64,000 nt of DNA. Origin: Curvularia sp. ZM96. Taxonomy: Eukaryota; Ascomycota; Dothideomycetes; Pleosporales; Pleosporaceae. Below the pieces are notes generated by a model. It made no database searches. It had not been told where the DNA came from and worked only from the letters and a program-made list of their open reading frames with translations. The stretch lies in contig JAJGBQ010000006.1 in NCBI GenBank assembly GCA_022457065.1, forward strand, positions 2,356,001 through 2,420,000, in the 5' to 3' direction. The position numbers and the translations under genes were made by a program. Positions 21,063 through 31,600 of the stretch are shown piece after piece. Every line of letters starts with the position of its first letter. The stretch's first letter is position 1.

Positions 21063-21448
21063 GGTGACTTCGTCACAAGCAGCTGGTAGAACTACCCCAT
21101 CAAGTAGCCAGTCTTGACCCAATCAGGCAGTATGTTTGCACTAAGGAACACTTGACCAGTGACTTCCAACACAAATGCCGACTAGGGTTCTTAAGTCCCT
21201 TCCAGCTTTCATCTACTACTTCCCCCCTGATTCATTCAGCATGCGTGTTGAGGTATCTCCAAGTGTCCAAAGAGTAACAGTGGACGATTTGCCCTACACA
21301 AGAGACAGCGTTTACAAAGGTTCTTCATGTTCTTCATTACTCTAGACCGAAATCCTCCTTCCATAAGATAGCCTCACACATGATTAAACAGAGTTCATCC
21401 CAACGCTCAAAGCCATCCCATAGCTTCATCACATTACCAAACAACGCC

Positions 21449-23737
21449 CTAACCATCGTCCTCCCTCTCCGTCATGGTCCACCTCCTCTTGGGCCCCTGC
21501 CGATGCTCATACACATCGTCCAGCTTGGGCGGACCCCAGAGCCCGTTGCTGCTCTTGGGCGCAGGCTTTGCACCCCACAGACCTGTTGAACTGACTGCGC
21601 TCTGTTTGCGGGTAGCGGCGCTGACCAAAGGCGTCGATTTGTCACCGGCCTCTCGTTCTTCCTTCGAGTCTAGCTTGGTCAGAGGGTTGGTCGCGTCATA
21701 GGCACCGTCGACTTGTGGTATGGACTTTGTGTCTCTCGACACGACAGGGGTAGTCGTAGTCGTCGACTTTGACCGTGTTTGTTGGTAAGCAGAGTGAAGA
21801 CCCGTTTCGGTTTCGCCCGAGGGCGTGCTGGCTCCGGACCACAAACCGCCTGCGGGAGACGCGGCGCCACTCATTGCACTTTGCATGAACCTCGAGTTCG
21901 AGCCTGAGCTCATGGTCCGGCTCATGGAGCTGTTCCGCGTCCTATATGGCTCACCGATCGAAAAAGGTGCATCAGACGGAGTACTGGTGGTCGAGGATCC
22001 TGTGAATCGCCGACGGTGATCTAACAGTGGACTTGGTAAGACTACTGGTGACTGTGCTTGTGGCTGTGCAGATGACAGTTTGGAAGGGTCGACACCGGGT
22101 CGCAAGTGGTCGACTGAAGCTGATAGCTTTACCTCGTAGGCGTCCGGCATGCCAGTGTCTACGACCGAGAGCCGCCGCTCATGCAGCGTCGCTGGTGCTG
22201 GGGTAGTCCTGGGTTCGTCTCTCCGAACTGCCATGGAGAGGGAGGCGAGGCCAATGTCCATGAGTACAGGCTGGTTGGTCATGGCACCTAACAGAGCATT
22301 GCAACCGGCTCCATGAGTTACCAGAACCAGCACAAGCTCTTCATCCTCCTCTTCAGGCCCAGCCGAGCTGTCAGTAAAATTTGGAAAGGGGTCTGTTTTA
22401 GCATGTGGCATGCGTGGCGGAGTCAGCCGCAGCGGCTCCCTAAACATAAAACCGGGGAACTGGTTTTTAGGAGGTGCGGTACCATGCGTCTTGTACCATT
22501 GCAGCATACCTGCAAGACCTCTTCTGAAGCGCTTGTGCATTGCACTCCATTCGTCACCAAACTCACCACCATCGCCCCAGTTTTGAGGTTCGCGCATACT
22601 ATCCCATTGGAAGTCCACTTGCACACATGCTTCCTGTGCATGTGCAACATATCCACGTGGAATAGGATCGGCTGGCGAGACCGAGTATGACGGGTGTGGG
22701 GGCTGGTAGACACGACTTGATTTACTGACAGCAACCGGTGTATGCGGCGTAGGCGCAGGCGCCACGAGTGGCGAGACTGTTTCTTTGGAAAGGTTTACTG
22801 GTAGCCCTAGCCCCAGTGGACCTGTATAGCTACTCGAACGTTCGCGCAGGGGCATAGCCTGGGCCAAAGAGCCCATTCTTGCGGGCGCTCCCTGTGCGGT
22901 ATTGGCAGTGGCCTTGTTTCCCGACCAACCACCGGGGAAATGCCCTCTGCTACTGTTTGGATTGGGCTGTTCTTGAATGTAATCGCCCCTCCGCAGCAGA
23001 TCTGCCTTGGCGCCTGCTACCATCATGGTCGAGTTTGGAGGCGCTGTGATGTCTGCATAATATTCTGGAGACAGCCACTCGCCCAAGAAGGCGTCGATAC
23101 GCAGCAGAATCTTTTCGGGCCCGGTATGAGGTTTCGGCAGAATCTCGAGGTTGGGATCGGCGAGCGGCTCAAAGGTTCGAGGTTGTGTAGTCTTGGATTT
23201 GGCGCGCGACGTCTTTGAAAGGGTATCCAGTGGGTCGTTCTTCTCCTTGGACGGCGTCGGTGTGCTCAGTTCTGGTGTGGTCGGCGGCTGGAACTGCGAG
23301 ATGCCTGCTGCCACTGCGGTGCTCGTCTGCACGCATCTCAGGAACGGGCTGGAGTGTATGATAATCTTCCGCCTCTTCCTCCTCGGTCGCTGGGAGCCAT
23401 TGCTGTGCGCCTGTCCCTCTTGTGAGATGTTCAGTTTGCTCAAGTCGAGTTGTGTAGGGTCGTGGCTAGACGTAGTCTTTGCCTTGTCGGCCTGCTGGGC
23501 GTCGCGCTCATGGAGCAATGCGGCTATGCGCTGGCCGAGTGCCTTTGCTTGCGACCAGCCACCATAAGTGAGCGGGGGATCGTAGGGGGCGGGTGAAGTG
23601 AGGTGCCACGACTTGTCAGCAGCATCAAGGCGTGCGCCGTGTCTGCAAAGAATATTAGCTACAGAGTCGGAATGTGGAGCCGTGAATACGGTTGAGCGGT
23701 ACCTTGCGACAATTACCACTGCGGGACCTTTTGCCAT
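21449..23737 (-). CDS. histidine-phosphatase (phosphoglycerate mutase-like) superfamily protein
   Basis: Exons are 23737-23703 and 23642-21449, giving 742 residues. The 60-base intron is a multiple of three and contains no stop, so an unspliced reading would wrongly insert 20 residues between VVIVAR and HGARLD. Splicing restores VVIVARHGARLD, the RHG phospho-histidine motif (R12-H13-G14). Other superfamily features are IIIHSSPFLRCVQTS (around 140), where a second Arg binds phosphate, and LVLVTHGAGCNALLGA in the C-terminal half, the second His. Long Ser/Pro-rich stretches between and after these make it far larger than a simple mutase. Phosphatase activity on an unknown substrate is inferred. 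The final ~250 residues look disordered. Confidence 0.8.
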   Translation of the reverse strand: MAKGPAVVIVARYRSTVFTAPHSDSVANILCRHGARLDAADKSWHLTSPAPYDPPLTYGGWSQAKALGQRIAALLHERDAQQADKAKTTSSHDPTQLDLSKLNISQEGQAHSNGSQRPRRKRRKIIIHSSPFLRCVQTSTAVAAGISQFQPPTTPELSTPTPSKEKNDPLDTLSKTSRAKSKTTQPRTFEPLADPNLEILPKPHTGPEKILLRIDAFLGEWLSPEYYADITAPPNSTMMVAGAKADLLRRGDYIQEQPNPNSSRGHFPGGWSGNKATANTAQGAPARMGSLAQAMPLRERSSSYTGPLGLGLPVNLSKETVSPLVAPAPTPHTPVAVSKSSRVYQPPHPSYSVSPADPIPRGYVAHAQEACVQVDFQWDSMREPQNWGDGGEFGDEWSAMHKRFRRGLAGMLQWYKTHGTAPPKNQFPGFMFREPLRLTPPRMPHAKTDPFPNFTDSSAGPEEEDEELVLVLVTHGAGCNALLGAMTNQPVLMDIGLASLSMAVRRDEPRTTPAPATLHERRLSVVDTGMPDAYEVKLSASVDHLRPGVDPSKLSSAQPQAQSPVVLPSPLLDHRRRFTGSSTTSTPSDAPFSIGEPYRTRNSSMSRTMSSGSNSRFMQSAMSGAASPAGGLWSGASTPSGETETGLHSAYQQTRSKSTTTTTPVVSRDTKSIPQVDGAYDATNPLTKLDSKEEREAGDKSTPLVSAATRKQSAVSSTGLWGAKPAPKSSNGLWGPPKLDDVYEHRQGPKRRWTMTEREDDG

Positions 23738-24085
23738 GACGCGCTAAGAAAAGTCTCGCGCGTTGCGTGCAGCTGTCCAGGGGCGGGAGGTATTATCTTG
23801 CTAGAAAAAACTCCGGGGCAGCGTACAAAGACAAGTCAGACTTTGGGACAAGGTGGATAACTGGGCGCAGCAGCACAGCGGTAGCGTAGTGGTAGCAATG
23901 GCGATTTTTAGAGTGATGATGTCGCGGCCCAGGGTCCAGCAGCCGTCGGCCGAATGAACAAGCGGCGGGGCCTAGAATGACCTCTTGGGCACATGACCGC
24001 ACTGGCCCCTTGTCGGCATGTATAGCAGCAATTGTTCCGAACGCCTCTTCATTCAACTAATACTAACATTGCTATTGCTACGTTC
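23738..24085. other. intergenic, aldolase-like to phosphatase-like gene
   Basis: No gene seen; 348 bases between two minus-strand genes. Confidence 0.5.
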
Positions 24086-25020
24086 CTACTCCAAGTACTC
24101 TCCATTCGTCTCCTTGTGGATGACGTCAAACAAGGGCTTCGCACTGAACCATCCTGCTCGTGGACTGCCAACAGCCTTGTGCGTGTAGACAGCATCCTCC
24201 TCGTTGATCTTGACCGTCTCACCTCCGCGTCCTGCCGCCGCCGCATCCGCCATCAGCTGCGCCTGGCAGCACTTTTCCATGCTCACGAACCAGAAGACAG
24301 CCTCCTCGATAGTCTTGCCAACCGTCAATAAACCGTGGTTCTGGAGCAAAGCAGCCTTCTTGTTGCCGAGACACTTGGCAATGTTTTGGCCCTCCTCCGC
24401 AGCAAGTACAATGCCATTGAATGACTCGTACAGGACGTGGTCGTTGTGGAAGGCGCATGAATCCTGCGTGATGGTGTCGAGTTTGCGGCCGAGTGCACAG
24501 AACGCACGTCCATAGATTGAGTGGGAATGTGCTGCGGCCACGACATCTGGACGGGCTGTGTGGACGGCGTGGTGTATCATGTATGCCGCCGTATTGAGCA
24601 GTCGACATTCGCCACCATCAATGACTTGTCCATTCTCGTCCACAAGAATAAGATCCGAGGCCTTCATCATACTAAAGGCTACTCCAAAGGGGTTCACCCA
24701 GAAGGTCGTTGGGTTTACTGGATCCTTCCCAGCGTCAGCATCATGTGCATTGTGATCAAGTTTAGCAAACTAACCCTCAGAGTGATGTGACCAGCGACGC
24801 CCTCATCAAAACCATATTTGCCAAAGATACGAAAAGCAGCCGCAAGGCGACCCTTGAGATATGCGCGCTCTTTGTAGGGGTCATCGAACTTGGGAGGTCC
24901 AGGGAACACGAGTGGCTTCGACTTCGCCTCCTTCTCACTCAGACCTGGCTCAAGGGGCGCAACTGCGTCAGGTTTTGTGTGTTCATCCGGCTGGGGCTCG
25001 GTTGCAGACGGGGGAGACAT
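24086..25020 (-). CDS. class II aldolase/adducin head-domain protein
   Basis: Exons are 25020-24775 and 24724-24086 (intron 50 bases), giving 294 residues; the start is the ATG of MSPPSATEPQ. The class II aldolase/adducin domain runs from about residue 50 (KERAYLKGRLAAAFRIFGKYGFDEGVAGHITLR) to 260. Zinc-ligand candidates are the two histidines of AAHSHSIYGRAF and the one in LLQNHGLLTVG. The joining sequence LRDPVNPTTFWVNPFGVAF supports the splice. Such proteins include sugar-phosphate aldolases and many fungal proteins of unknown substrate, so the reaction is not assigned. No signal peptide is seen; it is probably cytosolic. Confidence 0.88.
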
Positions 25021-28000
25021 GGCGACTGTTAATGCAGGAAAACTCACACAACTTTTGGGCAGAAAAGAAGACCACTAGAGGAGTGTTGAGGACGCAAGAA
25101 CAACCGTGAAGCGGAAGGCGAAGTTGAGGCAGTGGCGACGAGGCAGTTGTGCAATGCTTAACTACCGTTGTTCAATCAAGTGCGTCTGTAGGTTACCTCG
25201 GGATTACAGAGGATGCTCTTTCCCAAAGCACACAAGCCGCGCGCCCTCGGACAGATTTCGAAGCCTATCTTGCGAGCCTGAGGCGTCTAATCATGACCCC
25301 GCGGTTGGCCGGCCAGTATCAAATGCGGGGCATGCGCGGGGTAATTGAGCCTCCTCCTCACCAGCATAGTCAGCAACACCAGTGTGTGAGCCCTCTTACG
25401 CCAGCAAAACGGACATGCTTCGCTCGTTCGCACAGAATGTGCGCTGGGGATCCGATACCGGGAGTCTGTGACCTGGACTGACACTCAACAGAAAAAGCTT
25501 AGATCTTCTCAAGACAACGCGAAGGATACCAGGCGCCCTGAGATCCGGCCCGTGTCTCTCGGAGTGAACAAGAATTCGGCGTCGCTTCTCTGATGCCCAT
25601 TGCACGTCCCTGTGAAATAGCTAGGCAGGGGCAGGTGTACATACACAAACGGGTTAAAGGAAAAGCAATGATTCTGTACCAAAGTCTGGATGCGTACATG
25701 CACGTGACGTGTCACCGACAGACGACGACCACGTAGCCTTCGATGTCGACATCAAATCATCTGTCGACATGGTGTCCCGGCCCTTTACAATCTCAGCGTG
25801 GAGGATGATCGAAAACGAAATGATGGGGCGCACTGGTAGCCAAGCTGGAAGACATGTGAGAGGGAGCTTGTAGAGCTAGCATTTGTAAGACCGCGCTATA
25901 TTCGAGTACGGACCAGCCAGTGATGATGCATGGCGATTAATTGGTAAAGACGTCATTTTGTTTTTTTCTCTTCAAATTCGCCGTGACGAGCCGGATTGTC
26001 GGTATGTGGGCTTGCATCTGACAGATTGTCAATTACTGACTCTGTCTCGCATTTTGACATGAGTGAATTAGTGTCAAGAATGGCGATGCATCCGAAGATT
26101 GGAGACCGAATCAGGCGCTATTGGATCGGTATAGTAAAAGCGACAGGCTCAAAGAAGCGCATGCACGATTCCGTCATGTTGCATCTCATTGGCAAGCAGC
26201 AGATTTTCAGCTCAAGGGACTAGACACACTAGTTTCCCAAGCAGATCAGTCTTGGTGCAAATGCAGCCCAGCCAGCGCAGCCAATAAAAGCGATCCACCT
26301 GAGTCGATGCGGCGATATTTGATTGCACACTAGAGCAGAGCGCACGAAGACGGAGCATCTGGTAAAGCGGGGAAGCGTGCTTGGTGACGATGATCGAAAG
26401 CAGGCTGCTCCCAAAGCATCGACCGGCTTCTGATCTTCACAGGCACTCCACAGCAGGCTCCGCTTTGCTACAGTATCGAGATGGACGATCGACAGCCTTG
26501 CCAGGCCAAGGGTGAGGACGGACCGAGTATGCTCGACGAGGACGAGGACGACAACGACGGCTTCCAGTGCCTTACCGCGTGGAAGAAGCAATCATCTGAA
26601 GCGCACTTTGTTTGTGCAGGCCGTCTTTGATTAGCGCATGTCAGGAGAGGACAAAAGTGTTGACGATGTGCATGCACCTATTATGAACCATTGTAGTTTG
26701 GCATAGCCACGCGTCCTTTGGCGTGGTGGGCATAACGCAGACTCACCGGCCGTAACGTAAACTGTCCCGTCCCGTCTCGTCTCTTTCGGGACAAAAAGCA
26801 GCGGATGATTTGCCAAGGGGGGTTACGGGACATGGCCGTTTAGAGTGCGGCAGGCGTTGAGCCGAAGAAAAAAAACGTGAGCCCGTGGCACAATAAGGAC
26901 ATTTGTTACAATGGCGCAGAGAAGCTCGGTTGCAGGCCGGCGTCACAAGTGTGGAAGTAGTTCCCACGGGCGCCCGCTATGTGGAGTATATTAATACATG
27001 CGAGGAAAAAGCAAGACGTAATTGGTGTTTCAAGTGACGCTGCGTCGGGCAAAAAAGAATGCAACGGTTCATGGTAGCTGTATGGGTTCTGAAGTCTGGC
27101 TGCTCCGCGGAGCCTAGGGGGATGCATGCAGTGCTGGGAGGACGGCGATCTGAATGTGGACAACAGTGGTACAGAGGCTCCAGATTGGGAATGATGCAGG
27201 GCGGGCTGTCCGCAAAGAGGCAAGGCGGTATGCGCGGTTTGGTGGGCGGGCGCTGTGAGGAGCCGTCAAGTGGAGGGGTGGAGGAGAAGGGAGCGAGGGA
27301 GTGGAGGCGACGATCTGCAGCTACTAAGCGACGAGCGTGCATGACGTACCGCCAAAGGCTGACAAAAGCAACCTTCAGCTGCTGTGGTGAGGCGGCACTG
27401 CGACGTGGAGAGCTGAGAGGCATGCCGATTGTCCATGGGTATTTCAGTTCTCGCCGTGGTTGGGGCCTGCTCGGCTCGGTGAGGCCGGACGTGGTGCCAG
27501 GGAGCGTGATGCCATGCCCTCGCCAGGTGCTGGGCGGGAGGGACGATACGCGAGCGGCCTGATGGCTTGGGAAACGGACATGGTTGGGACCATTGGCGGG
27601 CTGGCCGCCGACGATGCTGGATGCTGATCGCTCTCGTGGCTGGCTCATGTCGGCGACAACGACTGGGATTGGGGTGGTCTGTGTGCATGGAAACCGCGGG
27701 AGGTCCGTTCCTGCACCCGCACACGCCCGCCCGGCACTGGTGGCTTGACGTGCGGAAGGTGCTGCCGAGCATGTCTGATCGGCACTACCACACTGCTCTC
27801 CACGTCGTTTCTTCACACAGCACTGATGCACGTCACCCAGCCCGAGCCACTCGTCGACGGCCGCACTCGACCGTCTCTACGATTATCGCCATCTCCGCCC
27901 GCACACTAGTGCGGTGTAAATTCACTTCGGCTCCAACCAATGGCACGCCCCAGGACACTTCGACGCCCTCGGCCACCCTCCATGTTTCATGCCAGGGCTC

Positions 28001-28653
28001 TTCTGGCTTCGTTTTAGCTTCAAAAGCAACCCAAGGTTGTGTTGGAATCCTCTCAGGGCAGTCTGTGTGCCAGCAGTTGAACCCTGAAGAGCCTCATCCA
28101 TCTGGCCTGCATCCCCTCTCAATAGTCCTACATACGCCACCGTCGTACTTTATGGCGTCACGGCAGCTATCAAGCTCCACAGCACACTCTCTACTATCAC
28201 CTTGCAGGTCGGATCGCTGTGGCCGACCCAGTTGTGACGGAACATGCGCCGCACCCCGCTCACATGATAGGTGGGCTTTGTATCCGTATCTAAACCATCC
28301 CTACGCGCCAATGCCCCATTTCGTGCACACAAGAGACCCCGAGCTTTTGGTTTCGATATTGGGGCAGGGATCTTCCATCTGCAATGTCAGCCAAAGCCAC
28401 TTGCAAGGCCCTGGACATGCTTTCATCCTTGCCTAGCTGAACTAGCTCGTGTATGGCCCAAAACGAATACACTGGGAATGCTCCGGCATCTGTACCCTAG
28501 CAGCGTAGTCGTAGCTCGACGGTCCATGCTATGCCATCATGACCCCCCCTGCTTGCCGCCCATGAGCTCGACCCCCACTGATATTAGCTTCAAAATCATC
28601 ATTTATAGAGACCACCTGCGTTCCGTACACTGAGTCTTCTTGTTTCATTCCAC
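25021..28653. other. 3.6 kb gene-poor region
   Basis: No recognised gene. The largest intergenic gap in the window: moderately GC-rich, with overlapping open frames on both strands around 26980-28440. One minus-strand frame (27648-26977) is listed as a weak candidate. The last part is the leader of the NACHT gene. Confidence 0.45.
26977..27648 (-). CDS. weak candidate: hypothetical basic Pro/Ser-rich protein
   Basis: Open from the ATG at 27648 (MSQPRERSASSIVGGQPANG) for 223 codons. The first ~90 codons mostly end in G or C, as in real genes here. However, the whole region is GC-rich, and I recognise no domain. A possible donor (GTTGCTTTTG) follows SPQQLK, so the real gene, if any, may be spliced. 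An overlapping plus-strand frame of similar length argues for caution. Confidence 0.2.
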   Translation of the reverse strand: MSQPRERSASSIVGGQPANGPNHVRFPSHQAARVSSLPPSTWRGHGITLPGTTSGLTEPSRPQPRRELKYPWTIGMPLSSPRRSAASPQQLKVAFVSLWRYVMHARRLVAADRRLHSLAPFSSTPPLDGSSQRPPTKPRIPPCLFADSPPCIIPNLEPLYHCCPHSDRRPPSTACIPLGSAEQPDFRTHTATMNRCILFCPTQRHLKHQLRLAFSSHVLIYST

Positions 28654-31600
28654 ATGCTGCATTTATTCAGTGAGTGCTGCTTTTGCCCTGCTCTTGGAAC
28701 TGTGCTGATATTTTTCAATAGAGAAACACAAAAAGAAGCGTTCGTCCCTCTCAACCGACGACACTCAGAGTACAGACAGACGTGCCCCATCCGTCTCCTC
28801 TATTGACTCTCAAGCAACTTCTGCTTTGCAAACATCTCCACGAGGTTCTCCCTCGCGATCATCATCATCTACAAAGGGACGGCCATCTGCTCCTGAAATC
28901 AGCTATTCTACCTCCTCTGCACCAGTACTGCAGTCTCGACCATCTATCCAGTCTCTCAAAAAGCCATCGTCAGCGTCAGCGTCAAAAAGTCCTTTGTCGC
29001 CTACTGAGCCTAAGTTACCTGTTCCATCCTTATCTCTTGAGACTAGTCCTGCGTCCATCTCGGCTGTAGACTCCTCATCCATTGAACAACAACCCCAACG
29101 ATCACCTCCATTGGAAGTGCCCCAATCTACTCGACTTCGCCAATTGTCGGTGAGCTCTAATCTTTCGACGCAATCTTCCTTTTCATACACAACCCCGCCA
29201 GTCTGCCGGCCCAGCATCATGTCTGTCAGACTTCCCCCCTCCAGACAAACCAACGGAGCAAATGGAGCGAGCGTGCTCTCTCCTGTCGACTCGCCTGGAG
29301 CACTCTTCCGAAACAAAGGACGCTTGTCGTCCTTTGCCTCCTCTCGTGCTACGAGCGGGAACTTTGGTAGCATCAAATCCCCAAAGAAGCGTCTCAACAG
29401 CACAGGCAACTACCAAAATTTGTTTGTCCAAGAATCTGCCGCCGCTTTGGCTGATCGCAGCAAGAAGGCGCTCGGAGTAGCACATGAGGGCATCTGCGAT
29501 GTTACTTATGTCTCTTTTCTCGAGTGGATCAGGTCTGAGCGATTGACTACGCTCCCCCATAAGGGCAGCCGCTGGGACAGGGTCCTCATTCGTGCCCTTT
29601 ACTTCGCAGAGCAACTTCACAAGTTTGAACAAGCCATTCAGCCATTTGCTCACAATGCCAGCTCTGCTGCTACTGTCGGTTATGGCCATGCACAGCTGCT
29701 TCTTGAGCTTAGCCATCACAACTCTGAAGCTCTGGACAAGGCTTTCTCCATCTTCTACAAGTTTGCCATGTCATTCCACTCAGTCCTGCACCGTTCAGAG
29801 CTGTTGGCGGCGAGCCCGGAGATCCGCGAACAGATTTGCCTTCTCTATGCTGATCTCATTAGCCTCGTAGTCGATGTTGGCATCCAGTTTTACTATGCCG
29901 CCAAAGGTATGCATCTTGTCTTCTGAGAACTATCAATGAAACACGTGCTAACTAGCCCAGGAATGTCGTCTGGTTCTACCAGTCTAGACATCTTTGAGCA
30001 GTTCGGTGACACTATCGAGTCATTCCGTACTCGACAGAACACTGTAATTGAATTGATCTGGCAGTCACAGATTGAGAACGAGGTCTTCGACGAGGGTGAA
30101 TCCATTGATGTTCAGCATCTCAGCCGATGGCTGGCCTCTCAGGATCGAGTGATTGCCGCAATCACTCGAGACCACGAAACATATGTCGACAACCAAGCAG
30201 TAAGTGCAACCATGTGTTGTTACGTCAAACAAGCACTAACTCTTGCAATTTTAGGAGTTTACTTGCTTGTGGTTCAACAAGCATTTGACACGATTCTTCC
30301 AGAGCCAGAACCGCGTCTTCTTGGTTACTGGTCAATCGGGTGCTGGCAAGACTACACTTGCCGGATCTATCGTTGAGCGTTTGCAGCGACCCATGAACCG
30401 CCAGCAATATGATACTCTGTTTTGTTCTCTTTCACCCGACATTCCCACTGCCGCAACCTCACTGGCAGTGGTGAAGTCGCTGCTATTTCAGCTGCTGAAT
30501 CTGCGCATCGGCAACATGAACATGTACTGGGCACTCTTCAAGGCCTATAACCAGTGCCGAAACTCTGAAGACGTCAAGGCCTATGAAGAGTGCCTTTGGC
30601 AGGCACTGACAGAAGCTCTCCAGCATCCTGCTGCCGGCTCAAATGAGCTCGTCATAGTAGTGGACGGTCTCGATGAGATTGCCGAATCCAAGAGCGCCTC
30701 CATTCAAGCAATGGGTGGTTTCAGCTCCACTGGTTTGCTCGAGAAGTTGGCCAAGGTCACGAAGCAGGGTCGTGGCGTAAGATTGATCACAATGTCTTCT
30801 TCCGTAAAGCTTTCTTCTTCTACCATGGGCATTCAGCACGAGATTACGCGCGATGATGTCCGGGATGATTTGCACGCCGTTGCGCTGCGGGCGCTGATGC
30901 ACAACCATCACTTCCACAGCCAGCGTGCTCTCGAGCAAGAGCAGCTCTTGGATCGAATCATTCAATCAGCCAACGGGTCATTCTTGCGCGTCACGTTGAT
31001 TTGTGAGCTTCTGAACGGCCAGAAGTCTCCAGATGCGCTGTCCAAGACGATGGACGGCTTCGAGTCTTCCAAACCTTCAGTCTCTGACCTCATCGTCAGC
31101 CTCATCAAACAGTTGAATCCCAACAATGATGCAAAAACTATGCTGGCATGGGTCTTGGCTGCTGAGCGACCTCTTACTATTGACGAGATTCATACACTGT
31201 TCTCGGTCGATGTTCAGCAGGGCACTGTCTCTGACAAGGGAATCAACGTCAATGAGATGTTCCGAACCCTGGAGCCACTGTTCACTTTGCACCAGCGCAT
31301 TGTGCGGTTCAAGCACCCTGTAATCCACTCGACTCTGCATGACTTGGCAGCTAGCGGCAAGGTCCCTATTCCACTCCAAGACAGTGAGACAGATCTGCTC
31401 CTCAGGGTTCTGGTTTACACCAAATCTGTTCTCAAGGACAGCAAGAGCGAGCCGACTTTTGAGATTTCTGATCCGTCTACCCCAGACAAGCTGTTCAAAC
31501 AACATCGCTTCCTGGAGTACGCAGTTAGATACTGGGTTTTGCATCTACAGCAATCCCCTCTCGCCCCCAAAGAGTCTGGAGAGTTCAAGCCGACTACCGA

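Larger units (their letters stand above)
19005..21448. other. 2.4 kb intergenic region
   Basis: No recognised gene. It holds the cutinase promoter (AT-rich, with repeated AGGATTAAA near 19010), a weak candidate frame at 19761-20261 and a homopurine tract near 20918-21062, both listed separately. Confidence 0.45.

Noticed and set aside
20625..21122. Phe/Ser-rich minus-strand frames resembling membrane proteins
   Set aside because: They arise from translating a homopurine tract; the hydrophobic look is a compositional artefact.
27567..28436. 289-codon plus-strand frame
   Set aside because: Composition-driven, overlaps the opposite-strand candidate, no domain, and Cys/His/Pro content unlike neighbouring genes.
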